The notes beneath the pieces are model-generated. The model made no database searches. It saw nothing but the letters and a program-made list of their open reading frames with translations, and was not told the DNA's origin. A stretch of 64,000 nucleotides of DNA from Streptomyces pristinaespiralis (GTDB lineage: Bacteria > Actinomycetota > Actinomycetes > Streptomycetales > Streptomycetaceae). The translations under genes and the position numbers were made by a program. The stretch covers positions 6,941,501 through 7,005,500 of the forward strand of contig NZ_CP011340.1 of NCBI RefSeq assembly GCF_001278075.1, given 5' to 3'. Below, in pieces: positions 36,875 to 45,832 of the stretch (position 1 is the stretch's first letter; every line of letters starts with the position of its first letter).

Positions 36875-36929
36875 CTCACCGGCGGCTCAGTGGCGGCTCA
36901 CCGGCGGCTCTTGGGCGGCCCCCGGGCGG
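36875..36929 (+). repeat. 11-bp direct-repeat array upstream of pabB
   Basis: Five head-to-tail 11-bp units each ending GGCGG or GGGCGG: CTCACCGGCGG, CTCAGTGGCGG, CTCACCGGCGG, CTCTTGGGCGG, CCCCCGGGCGG. The first and third are identical. It lies 42 bp before the pabB start. Confidence 0.8.
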
Positions 36930-36970
36930 CCCATCCGCACCGCGTCCTCGCCGGTCATACACTCACAGAC

Positions 36971-38020
36971 GTGCACGACCTCGCTCCTCTGGCCCGCTTC
37001 GGACCCCTCGTCGCCACCGACCTCCGGGATGTCACCAGCGACCCCGCAGCCCTGGACTCCACCGGCTTCTGGGCCGTCGCCGCCGACTTCGAAGGCGGTC
37101 TGACCTGCGCCCGCTTCGGCGATGTCCGCAGCGAACCGGTCCCCGCGCCCGTCCCGGGCCGCTGGCGCGGGCCCGCGGCCGAGGACTGGACGTCCTCCCT
37201 GGACCGGGCCGCCTACACCGCCGGCGTGCGGCGCATCCGCGAACACATCGCGGCCGGCGAGGTCTACCAGGCCAACCTGTGCCGGGTGCTGTCGGCGCCG
37301 CTGCCGGACCCGGCCGCGGCCGACGTCGACGACCTGACCGCCCTGCTCGCGAGGGGCAACCCCGCGCCGTACGCAGGAACGATCCGCCTGCCCGCGCACG
37401 GTGTGGAGATCGCGACCGCGTCCCCCGAGCTGTATCTGAGCCGCGACGGACGCACCGTCGAGTCCGGCCCCATCAAGGGCACGGGCAGAACCGCGGACGA
37501 CCTCCTCGAGAAGGACCACGCGGAGAACGTCATGATCGTGGACCTGGTCCGCAACGACCTCGGCCGGGTCTGCACCGGCGGCAGCGTCACCGTGCCCGAG
37601 CTCTGCGCGATCGAGTCCCACCCCGGCCTCGTCCACCTGGTCTCGACCGTCCGCGGGGAGCTCTCGCCCGGGGCAGGCTGGGGCGAGCTGCTCGCCGCCA
37701 CCTTTCCGCCGGGCTCGGTCACCGGCGCCCCCAAGTCCAGCGCCCTGAAGATCATCGATGCGCTGGAGACCGCACCGCGCGGCCCGTACTGCGGCGGCAT
37801 CGGCTGGGTCGACGCCGACCGGCGCACCGCGCAGCTCGCCGTCGGCATACGGACCTTCTGGATCGACCGCGCAGCCGACGTCCTGCGGTTCGGCACCGGC
37901 GCCGGCATCACCTGGGGCTCCGACCCGGAACGCGAATGGGCGGAGACGGAACTGAAGGCATCGCGGCTGCTGGCGGTAGCGTCGGGCGCGTACGCGGCAA
38001 TCGGAAGGACAGCTCGATGA
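36971..38020 (+). CDS. pabB: Aminodeoxychorismate synthase component I-like (chorismate-binding enzyme)
   Basis: 349 residues, chorismate-binding family. Landmarks: IREHIAAGEVYQANLCRVL, TASPELYLSRDGRTVESGPIKGTGRT and TFPPGSVTGAPKSSALKIIDALE, matching PabB-type enzymes that aminate chorismate. The frame is open from 36857, but GTG 36971 with TACACT about 8 bp upstream gives the standard N-terminus and a leaderless mRNA. Its stop overlaps the lyase gene (ATGA), so together they make p-aminobenzoate for folate. No glutaminase (PabA) gene is adjacent. Confidence 0.85.
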   Translation: MHDLAPLARFGPLVATDLRDVTSDPAALDSTGFWAVAADFEGGLTCARFGDVRSEPVPAPVPGRWRGPAAEDWTSSLDRAAYTAGVRRIREHIAAGEVYQANLCRVLSAPLPDPAAADVDDLTALLARGNPAPYAGTIRLPAHGVEIATASPELYLSRDGRTVESGPIKGTGRTADDLLEKDHAENVMIVDLVRNDLGRVCTGGSVTVPELCAIESHPGLVHLVSTVRGELSPGAGWGELLAATFPPGSVTGAPKSSALKIIDALETAPRGPYCGGIGWVDADRRTAQLAVGIRTFWIDRAADVLRFGTGAGITWGSDPEREWAETELKASRLLAVASGAYAAIGRTAR

Positions 38021-38847
38021 AGGTTTGGGTCAACGGCGCGCTCTCGGAGATCGAGGACGCCCGGGTGTCCGTGCTCGACCACGGCATGACCGTCGGCGAC
38101 GGCGTCTTCGAGACCGTCAAGGCGGTCCACGGTCGGCCCTTCGCCCTCACCCGCCACCTGGAACGGCTGGCCCGCTCCGCCGCCGGCCTCGGACTGCGGG
38201 AGCCCGACCTCGACGAGGTCCGGCACGCCTGCGCCGCCGTACTGGCCGCCAACCCGATGCCGCTCGGCCGGCTGCGCATCACCTACACCGGCGGACTCTC
38301 CCCGCTCGGCTCCGACCGGGGGACCGACGGTCCGACGCTGGTCGTCGCGCTCGGCGCGACCACCCGCCGTCCCGACACCACATCGGTGATCACCGTGCCC
38401 TGGACCCGCAACGAACGCGGCGCGCTGACCGGGCTGAAGACCACCTCGTACGCCGAGAACGTCGTCGCGCTCGCCAGGGCGCACGAGCACGGCGCCTCAG
38501 AGGCCCTGTTCGCGAACACCGTCGGGCGGCTCTGCGAAGGCACCGGCTCGAACGTCTTCGTCGTCCTCGACGGCGAACTGCACACCCCGCCCGTCTCCTC
38601 CGGCTGCCTCGCGGGCATCACCCGCGCCCTGACCGTCGAGTGGACGGGCGCCAAGGAGACGGACCTGCCCATGGACGTCCTCGACCACGCGGAGGAGATC
38701 TTCCTGACCTCCACGCTCCGCGACGTCCAGTCGGTCGCACGCGTCGACGGCCGCGACATCGTCGCCGCCCCGGGGCCCGTGACCACGAAGGCGATGCGCG
38801 TCTTCGAGGAGCGCGCGGCCGCCGACCCCGACCCGAGGACCGTGTAA
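38017..38847 (+). CDS. pabC: Aminodeoxychorismate lyase (branched-chain-aminotransferase fold)
   Basis: 276 residues of fold-type IV PLP enzymes. SVLDHGMTVGDGVFETVKAV at the N-terminus, the cofactor lysine in GLKTTSYAENVVALA (near residue 140), and EALFANTVGRLCEGTGSNVFVV are family features. It releases pyruvate from aminodeoxychorismate to give p-aminobenzoate; a D-amino-acid or branched-chain aminotransferase is the alternative. The coupling to pabB favours the lyase. Confidence 0.85.
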   Translation: MKVWVNGALSEIEDARVSVLDHGMTVGDGVFETVKAVHGRPFALTRHLERLARSAAGLGLREPDLDEVRHACAAVLAANPMPLGRLRITYTGGLSPLGSDRGTDGPTLVVALGATTRRPDTTSVITVPWTRNERGALTGLKTTSYAENVVALARAHEHGASEALFANTVGRLCEGTGSNVFVVLDGELHTPPVSSGCLAGITRALTVEWTGAKETDLPMDVLDHAEEIFLTSTLRDVQSVARVDGRDIVAAPGPVTTKAMRVFEERAAADPDPRTV

Positions 38848-38910
38848 CCGGCCCTGGGGCCCCAGGAAAACCTGGTGTCGGAGGGCCGTGGGGCAGGTAG
38901 AAACTCCTCG

Positions 38911-39750
38911 ATGACCACAACCCTGCGGCCCACGGGGCCGATCCAGTACGACGCCGACGGCGCCGCGTCCCGCGGCTACGACGTCTGTGTGAACGGCCGG
39001 CCCGTCGGGACGGTCGAACTCGGCATGGACACCGGTGGCGGCCGCCCGGTCGGCTCCGTCCGGTCGCTGCACATCGACGAGGCCGACCGCAGACGGGGCC
39101 GCGGCACGGTCGCGGCGCTCGCCGCGGAGGAAGTGCTGCGCGGCTGGGACTGCACCGAGGTCCGCGCGGCCGTCCCGGCCGACGCCGGCCCCGCCCTGCG
39201 TCTGGTCGGCGCGCTCGGCTACACCGAACGCGGCCGCAACATGATCAAGGAGGTCCCCGGGCCTCCGCCCGCGCTGCCCGAAGGCGTCGAGGGCCGCCCG
39301 CTGGACGAGGACGAGTTCGGCCGCTGGCTGTCGCACGCGGTGCGCCACTTCGCCCAGGACTGGATCTCGCGCGGTGTGCCGGAGGACGAGGCACTCGCCC
39401 GCTCCGAGGCCGTCCACGCCCGCCTGCTCCCCGAGGGCCGGGCGACCCCCGGCGCCCATGTCCACCACCTGCTCGCCGACGGCACCGCCGTGGGGCACGT
39501 CTGGGTCTCGGAGTGCGAGGTGCGCCCGGGCGTGGACGGCGCGTACGTCTTCGACGTCGAGGTGGCCGAGGCCTACCGGGGGAGGGGTTACGGCAGGGCC
39601 CTGATGCTCCTCGCCGAGCGGACGGCGGCCGAGGCCGGCCGCCCGCTGATCGCCCTGCACGTCTTCGAGGGCAACCGCCCCGCGCTCGCGCTCTACGAGT
39701 CCCTCGGCTACCGCACCACCCACCGCAACTTCGTCAAGCGGCTCCTGTAG
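38911..39750 (+). CDS. Double-domain GNAT acetyltransferase
   Basis: 279 residues made of two GNAT halves. The first (about 1-115) has VRSLHIDEADRRRGRGTVAAL (acetyl-CoA loop RRRGRG) and ends LVGALGYTERGRNM; the second (about 130-279) has YVFDVEVAEAYRGRGYGRALML and ALALYESLGYRTT. Both halves look able to bind CoA, as in mycothiol synthase-like or aminoglycoside-acetylating proteins, but I see no specific match. TAGAAACT about 10 bp upstream of ATG 38911 suggests a leaderless start; ATG there was preferred over 38875. Confidence 0.85.
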   Translation: MTTTLRPTGPIQYDADGAASRGYDVCVNGRPVGTVELGMDTGGGRPVGSVRSLHIDEADRRRGRGTVAALAAEEVLRGWDCTEVRAAVPADAGPALRLVGALGYTERGRNMIKEVPGPPPALPEGVEGRPLDEDEFGRWLSHAVRHFAQDWISRGVPEDEALARSEAVHARLLPEGRATPGAHVHHLLADGTAVGHVWVSECEVRPGVDGAYVFDVEVAEAYRGRGYGRALMLLAERTAAEAGRPLIALHVFEGNRPALALYESLGYRTTHRNFVKRLL

Positions 39751-39765
39751 CGGCGCCCGGCCGCG

Positions 39766-40278
39766 TCACTGCCCGGCCAGGAGCCGGTCGGCGATCTCCT
39801 CGATGCGCTCCCGCAGCCCTTCCTGGCTCTTGCCGCCGTCGAGCCGCTCACCGCCGATGACGTACGTGGGCGTGCCGGTCACCCCGATCGCCTTGCCCTC
39901 CGCCTGGTCGGCGTCGACGATCAGGATGTGCCGGCCGTCGATCAGCGCGGTGTCGAACTCCTCCGCGTCCAGACCCAGTTCGGCGGCGACCTCCAGCAGG
40001 AACGGCTCGCCCTCGGCCGCCAGCTCCTCGGCGCGCGCCAGCACGGCCTCCGCGTACGGCCAGGCCTTGCCCTGCGACGCGGCCTCCTCGGCGGCCTGGG
40101 CGGCGGCGAACGCGTGCTTGTGCTTCTCGAGGGGGAAGTGCCGCAGCCGCAGCTCGAGCCGGTCACCGTAGCGGTCGCGGAGGGCCCGCAGGTCCTCCAG
40201 CGCGGTGCGGCAGTCGGTGCACTGGAGCTCGCACCACACGTCGAGGACGGCGGGGGAGCCGGTCGGGGAGTCACTCAT
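39766..40278 (-). CDS. DsbA-family thioredoxin-fold protein
   Basis: 170 residues. The motif WCELQCTDCRTALEDL contains a CxxC pair (CTDC) at about 20-23, the segment FPLEKHKHAFAAAQAAEEAASQGK is the helical insertion of DsbA proteins, and GVTGTPTYVIGGE holds the cis-Pro (TPTYV). No signal peptide, so it is probably cytoplasmic. Disulfide exchange is likely; partner unknown. It converges with the GNAT gene. Confidence 0.88.
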   Translation of the reverse strand: MSDSPTGSPAVLDVWCELQCTDCRTALEDLRALRDRYGDRLELRLRHFPLEKHKHAFAAAQAAEEAASQGKAWPYAEAVLARAEELAAEGEPFLLEVAAELGLDAEEFDTALIDGRHILIVDADQAEGKAIGVTGTPTYVIGGERLDGGKSQEGLRERIEEIADRLLAGQ

Positions 40279-40454
40279 GCGGCCAGTCTCCCAGCCCGGT
40301 GTCCCTCACCCCAACCGGGACCTGGGGAGGAGGCCGCCCCGGAGATCTCCCCCAGATATGCGCACCCCGGCCTCGCACCGTGGCCCGGAACGGCGGGGGC
40401 GGTGCAGGATGGAGGGGACGCAACCGCTCAAGCCGCCAACGCCTGGAGGACCGG

Positions 40455-40904
40455 ATGCTTGCCGAGACCATTTGTTCCGCGGTGTCCGCGGCGGGCCTGG
40501 GCATCGCCGCGATCACGGCGTACCGCAGGCGTTTCCTGTCCGCGGCGCGCATCGCCGCCTATTCACTGCTGCCGCTCGGCCTCGTCCTCACCGGGGCGGT
40601 CGAGTGGGCGGTCGGCACGGCGTTCAGCCTGACCGCCTGGGTCGGCTTCGGTCTGATCGGCGTCGCGTGGCTGCTGTTCCTGACGACCAGGGCGGTGGAG
40701 CGCCGGAGGGGCGGGAGCCGCAAGGAACGCAAGGCCGCCGCCGCGGCGGCCCGTCACGAGGCCGCCGAACCGGCCGCGTCCCGACCCTCGCTCGGCCGGT
40801 CCGCCCCGGCGGCCGACCCCGCCGCGCCGGCCAGGCCGAAGGCGGCCCGGAAGGACGACGACTTCAGCGACATCGAGGCGATCCTCAAGAAGCACGGTAT
40901 CTAG
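40455..40904 (+). CDS. Small membrane protein
   Basis: 149 residues with two or three hydrophobic segments (ETICSAVSAAGLGIAAITAY; IAAYSLLPLGLVLTGAVEWAV; FGLIGVAWLLFLTT) and a basic, Ala-rich cytoplasmic tail ending DIEAILKKHGI. GGAGGACCGG before ATG 40455 supports this start over the open frame from 40299. Unknown function. Confidence 0.78.
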   Translation: MLAETICSAVSAAGLGIAAITAYRRRFLSAARIAAYSLLPLGLVLTGAVEWAVGTAFSLTAWVGFGLIGVAWLLFLTTRAVERRRGGSRKERKAAAAAARHEAAEPAASRPSLGRSAPAADPAAPARPKAARKDDDFSDIEAILKKHGI

Positions 40905-41041
40905 CGGTCCTCGAGTCGCACAGGACGGCCGTCCTGGCCGGGTCGCGGGCCGGTCCGGGCCACGGGATGTGATGAACCGCCGTGCCCGCAGGGCGTGTTG
41001 CTCGATCTTCCCCGCCCGGGCTGCGCCATGATCACCCCGAG

Positions 41042-41194
41042 ATGCTCGATACCTCGCGGGGCCAGGCCCCCGTACCGACCCAGGAGCCGCGCGGATGCCT
41101 TTTCGCGCTCTCCCAGCCGCCCCTGATGATCTTCCTCGGGGTGATCGGCGTCCTGCTGCTGATGGCGGCCGTGCACGACCTCTTCTGGCTGTGA
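41042..41194 (+). CDS. Small membrane protein, about 50 residues
   Basis: A short product ending in one strongly hydrophobic segment (PPLMIFLGVIGVLLLMAAVHDLFWL) after a polar N-terminus with PTQEPRGCLFALS. The frame opens at 40982; ATG 41042 with CATGAT about 9 bp upstream is the more likely, leaderless start. Unknown function. Confidence 0.6.
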   Translation: MLDTSRGQAPVPTQEPRGCLFALSQPPLMIFLGVIGVLLLMAAVHDLFWL

Positions 41195-41221
41195 GGGACG
41201 CGGTGGGACACCACGGTCCGC

Positions 41222-41779
41222 TCAGCCCGCGGCCTCCTTGCGGCGCGCCCGGTAGGCGGCGACATGCAGTCGGTTGCCGCAGGTGCGGCTGTCGCAGTAG
41301 CGGCGCGACCGGTTGCGCGACAGGTCCACGAACGCGCGCCCGCAGTCCGGCGCCTCGCAGCGCCGCAGCCGCTCCTGTTCGCCCGCTACGACGATGAACG
41401 CCAGCGCCATCCCGCAGTCCGCCGCGAGATGGTCGGCGACGGACGCGCCCGGCGCGAAGTAGTGCACGTGCCAGTCGTAGCCGTCGTGGTCCGTGAGCTG
41501 CGGGGTCGTGCCCGCCGCCGCCACGAGGCGGTTGATGACCTCCGCGGCCGTCCGGCTGTCCGGCGCCGCGAACACCTGGGCGAACAGCGTCCGGATCGCC
41601 TGGACGGCCTTGATGTCCCGCTGGGTCAGCTCCCCCACCCCGCTGACCTTGTGGCCGCGTACGAAGTCGTACAGCGCCGCGACGTCCGTCAGCCTGTCGT
41701 CCTGCCCGCTCTCCGGTGCGGTGTTCACCAGATCGACGACGGTGTCGAGGGCGATACGGGTGTCGTGGGGGATCAGCAC
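41222..41779 (-). CDS. CGNR zinc-finger protein (ABATE type)
   Basis: 185 residues. An N-terminal helical ABATE region begins TRIALDTVVDLVNTAPESG; the C-terminus has CEAPDCGRAFVDLSRNRSRRYC followed by CGNRLHVAAYRARR, the complete CGNR zinc finger with four cysteines. Such proteins are thought to be stress-linked transcription regulators. It uses a GTG start. A degenerate version of the same pair of domains is the tail of the SARP fusion at 12299. Confidence 0.9.
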   Translation of the reverse strand: MLIPHDTRIALDTVVDLVNTAPESGQDDRLTDVAALYDFVRGHKVSGVGELTQRDIKAVQAIRTLFAQVFAAPDSRTAAEVINRLVAAAGTTPQLTDHDGYDWHVHYFAPGASVADHLAADCGMALAFIVVAGEQERLRRCEAPDCGRAFVDLSRNRSRRYCDSRTCGNRLHVAAYRARRKEAAG

Positions 41780-41980
41780 GAATTCGCTCCCTGGCCGGAT
41801 GCGGGCCGGTGCCCGCCGAATTGCGCTGACTCTAGCGGTTCGTGCCGAGAGCGCACCGGCGCCGCCGCCGCGGTGGATTCCGCGACGACGGCGCCGGTGT
41901 TGTCCGTATGAGGCTGTCCGCGCGGCGCCGTCTCCCCGAGACGGACGGCGCCGTGCGGTTTTCCGCCGGCCGGACTGCGC

Positions 41981-42394
41981 TCAGTTCTCGGCCAGAATGT
42001 GCGACAACTCCGTGTCGAGATCGAAGTGCCGGTGCTCGGTGCCTGGCGGCACCGCTGCGTCCGTCCGCTTGAGGAACGATTCCAGGGCCCGCGCCGGGGC
42101 CTCCAGCAGGGCTTCGCCCTCCGGGGAGCTCAGCGCGATGCAGACGACGCCCTGGCCATGGCTGCGTGAGGGCCAGACCCGTACGTCGCCCGTGCCGGTG
42201 GGCCGGTGAAGGCCCTCGGCGAGAAGGTCGCGGGCGAAGACCCACTCGACCGTCTCTTCGGCTCCGGTGTGGAAGGTGGCGTGCACGGCATAGGGATCGG
42301 CCGTGTCATACCGCAGGCCCGCGGGTACAGGCAGTGAGGACTCGCTCGATACAACGAGGCGCAGGTGCAGCTCGCAGCTGACCGTGGTGTTCAT
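41981..42394 (-). CDS. ssgB: Sporulation-specific cell division protein SsgB
   Basis: 137 residues, beginning MNTTVSCELHLRLVV and containing VPAGLRYDTADPYAVHATFH and VRVWPSRSHGQGVVCIALSS, which I recognise as nearly the same sequence as S. coelicolor SsgB. SsgB is the SsgA-like protein that brings FtsZ to future septum sites in aerial hyphae. Its presence is the clearest Streptomyces marker in the window. The frame opens at 42460 but ATG 42394 gives the known length. The upstream 190 bp separates it from a divergent membrane gene. Confidence 0.96.
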   Translation of the reverse strand: MNTTVSCELHLRLVVSSESSLPVPAGLRYDTADPYAVHATFHTGAEETVEWVFARDLLAEGLHRPTGTGDVRVWPSRSHGQGVVCIALSSPEGEALLEAPARALESFLKRTDAAVPPGTEHRHFDLDTELSHILAEN

Positions 42395-42584
42395 AAGCGC
42401 CAGGGCCTTTCGCTCAGTGTGCGCTCGGGGATTCGCACGTCGGCGAAATCGACATGCCACCTACGGTGCCGTTGTAAACCCCTCTGACCGTTTTGGGATC
42501 CTTCAGGTCGCTCGTACGGCGGTGCATTACTTTGCGTTATACGGCCATTCCGGTGACGGAGTTCGATCCGGTACGTTTGGATTT

Positions 42585-43073
42585 ATGAACGCGCAGAGTG
42601 ACGAGCGGGACGAGGCCGTCGTGACGACGACGGCCGACCCCGCCACGGGGGACGTGACGGACGGTGCGGCGCAGCCGCTGCCGGAGGCGGCGAAGGAGGA
42701 ACCGGCGCTCGGATCGAAGGCACCGCACTTCATCAAACGGTCGAGAACGCTGCATGTGAGCTGGCAGGTCGGCGTCTTCATCGTCGGCCTCGCCGTCGTC
42801 GGCGCCGGTGTGTCCATGCTGGTGCTGCCCGGACCCGGCTGGGTCGTGATCTTCGGCGGCATGGCGATCTGGGCGACCGAGTTCGTCTGGGCCCAGCTCG
42901 TGCTGCGCTGGACCAAGCGCAAGGTCACGGAGGCGGCCCAGCGGGCGCTCGACCCGAAGGTCCGGCGGCGCAACATCATCCTCACGACGATCGGTCTCGT
43001 CATCGTCGCGGCACTGTGCGCCGTCTATCTCTGGAAGTTCGGGCTCGCCATGCCGTGGAACATCGACGAGTGA
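42585..43073 (+). CDS. TIGR02611-like membrane protein
   Basis: 162 residues with a variable acidic N-terminus and three hydrophobic segments (VSWQVGVFIVGLAVVGAGVSMLVL; VVIFGGMAIWATEFVW; ILTTIGLVIVAALCAVYLW). The loop PGPGWVVIFGG is typical of this actinobacterial family (transmembrane PGPGW). TACGTT (42572-42577) 8 bp before ATG 42585 suggests a leaderless mRNA. Function unknown. Confidence 0.8.
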   Translation: MNAQSDERDEAVVTTTADPATGDVTDGAAQPLPEAAKEEPALGSKAPHFIKRSRTLHVSWQVGVFIVGLAVVGAGVSMLVLPGPGWVVIFGGMAIWATEFVWAQLVLRWTKRKVTEAAQRALDPKVRRRNIILTTIGLVIVAALCAVYLWKFGLAMPWNIDE

Positions 43074-43127
43074 CCACCAAGTGGTCCGGGGCACCCGCTG
43101 ACATGGGGTAATGTTTGCCGTGCGCCC

Positions 43128-43199
43128 GGGCGATTAGCTCAGTGGGAGAGCGCTTCGTTCACACCGAAGAGGTCACTGGTTCGAACCCAGTATCGCCCA
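43128..43199 (+). tRNA. tRNA-Val (CAC)
   Basis: 72 nt; acceptor GGGCGAT/ATCGCCC, anticodon arm CTTCG-TTCACAC-CGAAG, anticodon CAC, T-loop TTCGAAC. A TAATGT -10-like element lies at 43109-43114. Confidence 0.97.
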
Positions 43200-43210
43200 C
43201 CCGGAACGGA

Positions 43211-43240
43211 TGCCCCGGAGACTTGACGGTCTCCGGGGCA
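43211..43240. terminator. Terminator-like hairpin after tRNA-Val
   Basis: Perfect 12-bp inverted repeat (43211-43222 with 43229-43240), 6-nt loop, 11 bp after the tRNA; also faces the end of the large membrane protein gene. Confidence 0.75.
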
Positions 43241-43259
43241 TTCGTCGTTTCCGCCGCCG

Positions 43260-45740
43260 TCACCGCATGCGGCTCAGGCTCTCCCGCAGCCTGCGGGCGT
43301 CCCGGAGCCGCTGCTCGTACGTCGCCCCCACCCCCAGCAGGAGCAGGCCCACGAGCGCGGGCGGCAGCCAGCGGGGGAGCGCTCCGACGACCTGCGCCAC
43401 GTACGGGGCGAGCTCGTGCAGCGCGTCGAGGGCCAGCACCGCGCCGCCGAGGACGAGCAGCGCCTGCAGCCTCAGCCGCGCGCCGGCGAGGGTCACCGCC
43501 AGGGCCGCGAGCCCCAGCAGCAGCGGGCGCAGCCAGTGCTCGTCGCCCCAGGCTGCGACGAGGCTCGGCACCAGGGTCGCCGCCAGGCCGGGACCGTACG
43601 CCGTCCACGAGGAGGCCTGCGGGTCCTTCCTGCGGCGCAGCGCCCCGAGGGCCAGCGCCACGGCGGTGACGGGCAGGGTGTACGCCTCCGGGGCCGTCAC
43701 GTCGGAGGCCGCCAGCCGGACCCAGGAGGCCGTCACGAAGCACACGGCGGCCAGGTGGCCGGCCACCTGGCGTCGCTCCTCCCGCACGGCCGTACCGGCG
43801 GCGACGACACCGCACAGCGCCAGGACCAGGGCCAGCGTCGGCCCGTCGCCCGCCGCGAGCGGCAGCGCGACCAGGCCGGCCGCGGCGCCGGTGATCTCCA
43901 CGGGCAGGGCTGCGGGGTGGCGACGCAGCACGGCGCCGAGCACCGCGGTGAGCGCCGGCACGGCCAGCAGCACCAGTGCGGCCCGGTGCGGCGGGAGATC
44001 GAGCGCCGCCGCGCCCGCCCCGGCGAAGACGGCCGCGTAGAACGTCGCCGCGCAGGCGAGCAACGCCTGTGCCGGTCCCTTGGTCCGCACGGCCGCGAGC
44101 GCGAGGGCCGCGACGAGCACACCGAGGACCGCGAAGGTCGCCGGCCGCGTCGCGAGCGACAGCAGCGCCACGCTCACCGAACCGCCGAGCCCGCACACCA
44201 GCGCGGTGATCGAGACGTCCGTGCGCCGCACGGCCGTGGACAGGGCGAGGACCGCGAGGGTGAGGATCAGCTGCCAGGCGACGGCCGCCCAGTGACCGAA
44301 GCCGAACACGACCGGCGCCGTGACCGCGGCGGCCCAGGCCGCCGCGACCGCGCCCGACCGGGCGGCCGCACGTATCCGGTCGCCGTGAGCGCGCCGCACC
44401 GCCGCGGGGGACCACGGCGCTCCGGGCGCCGGGGCGGGGGAGTCCTGCCCCGCCTGATCCGGGCCCTGGGTGTCTTCGGCATCGTCCCGGTGGCGGGCCA
44501 CGGCGGCCAGGACCGCCGCGACGGTCAGCAGCGTCAGCGGGGCAGGGAGCAAGGTCGTCGTCGTGGCGTCCAGGTCGGGCAGGGCGGAGCCGCCGGACCA
44601 GATGTCCGTCAGCGTCGTCGCCGGACCCGCCAGCGCCAGCGCCGTCAGCGGAAGTGCCGCGAGAAGCGCCGCCGCGTGCACGGCCGCCGCCGCACCGGCG
44701 AGGCCGCCGAGCAGCCGCCGCGGCAGCGGGGTCCGTACGGCGCCCAGCAGAGCGACCGCGCACAGCAGGTACCCGAGCACCGCCCAGCCGCCCGGTACCG
44801 CGGCGCGGACCACGCCGCCGGCGCCCGCCACCACGGCCAGGCCCGCGACGGCGGAGACCCACGCGGCGGAGGTGCGCCACGCGGCGAACAGGGCGACGGC
44901 CGCCGCCGTGCTCAGCAGCACCGCCGGGCCGGCGGAAGCAGCGACGTCGTCCGCCGCCAGCGACCTGATGACGCCGAGCAGCAGCGCCCCGCCGCCCGTC
45001 GTCGCGGCGGCCGCCCAGGCGACCACCTTCACCGAGGCCGGCCGCGTCCACAGCACGACGGCGACGTCCAGCGCGGCGGTCAGCAGCAGCGCCCACTCCA
45101 TCGGTGGCGCGGCGGCGTCCGCCGTCAGCGCCCAGAGCGGCAGCGGGAGCTGCGCGGCCACGACGGCGGCCGGCAGCGGGGTCGCCAGCCGGGGCAGCGC
45201 GACGCCGTACGACGACCACAGCGCGGCGAGCGCCGCGGACGCCAGGGCCGAGTAACCGAGCCCGTCCGTCTCCGGCAGGCCCACCCGGTGCAGGGCGTAC
45301 GCGTCGAGCACCGTCAGCACCAGCCCGAGCACGGCCACGGACTCGGCCGTCGCGACGAGACCCCTGCGCAGCAGGACCACCGGCGTGCCCAGTGCGGCGA
45401 GCGTCACGGCGCCGAGCACCGCGGAACGGCCGCCGATCCCCATCGCGCCCCAGCTGACGAGGGTGAACGCGATGGCCGCGATCGCCAGCAGCAGCCCGCC
45501 GAGCGTCAGCAGCAGGTTCTGCACGCCGGGGGGCGAGGTCTCCGCCGCGGCCGGTGCGGCGAAGGGCCGGCCGTAACCGGCGGGCGGCGGGGCGGCCGGC
45601 GCCGCGAAGGGCGTGGCGGGCCGCAGCGCGGCGAGCAGCCAGGCCCTGCGGGCCAGCAACTGGGCACGGCGCGCTTCAAGTTGGCGCAGCTCACGGTCGA
45701 GTGTCGCCAGTTCCTCGGCCGGTGGTGGCACGTTCTCCAT
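43260..45740 (-). CDS. Very large polytopic membrane protein
   Basis: 826 residues. The N-terminal 45 residues form a predicted coiled coil (ELATLDRELRQLEARRAQLLARRAWLL), followed by a Pro-rich spacer and then more than 20 hydrophobic, Ala/Leu/Val-rich segments to the C-terminus (e.g. LLLTLGGLLLAIAAIAFTLVS). It resembles the actinobacterial SCO7613-type or DUF2157-type membrane proteins as I recall them. No catalytic motif. The frame is open from 45911, but ATG 45740 is the start that begins the coiled-coil part. Unknown function. Confidence 0.78.
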   Translation of the reverse strand: MENVPPPAEELATLDRELRQLEARRAQLLARRAWLLAALRPATPFAAPAAPPPAGYGRPFAAPAAAETSPPGVQNLLLTLGGLLLAIAAIAFTLVSWGAMGIGGRSAVLGAVTLAALGTPVVLLRRGLVATAESVAVLGLVLTVLDAYALHRVGLPETDGLGYSALASAALAALWSSYGVALPRLATPLPAAVVAAQLPLPLWALTADAAAPPMEWALLLTAALDVAVVLWTRPASVKVVAWAAAATTGGGALLLGVIRSLAADDVAASAGPAVLLSTAAAVALFAAWRTSAAWVSAVAGLAVVAGAGGVVRAAVPGGWAVLGYLLCAVALLGAVRTPLPRRLLGGLAGAAAAVHAAALLAALPLTALALAGPATTLTDIWSGGSALPDLDATTTTLLPAPLTLLTVAAVLAAVARHRDDAEDTQGPDQAGQDSPAPAPGAPWSPAAVRRAHGDRIRAAARSGAVAAAWAAAVTAPVVFGFGHWAAVAWQLILTLAVLALSTAVRRTDVSITALVCGLGGSVSVALLSLATRPATFAVLGVLVAALALAAVRTKGPAQALLACAATFYAAVFAGAGAAALDLPPHRAALVLLAVPALTAVLGAVLRRHPAALPVEITGAAAGLVALPLAAGDGPTLALVLALCGVVAAGTAVREERRQVAGHLAAVCFVTASWVRLAASDVTAPEAYTLPVTAVALALGALRRRKDPQASSWTAYGPGLAATLVPSLVAAWGDEHWLRPLLLGLAALAVTLAGARLRLQALLVLGGAVLALDALHELAPYVAQVVGALPRWLPPALVGLLLLGVGATYEQRLRDARRLRESLSRMR

Positions 45741-45832
45741 GGCCGAAGTGTGGCCCCGGCCACAGCCGGCGGCATGGGTGCGGATACTCAATTCCCGGTG
45801 AGTACCGGCCGGCAGGGGCGCAGACTGGGCCC

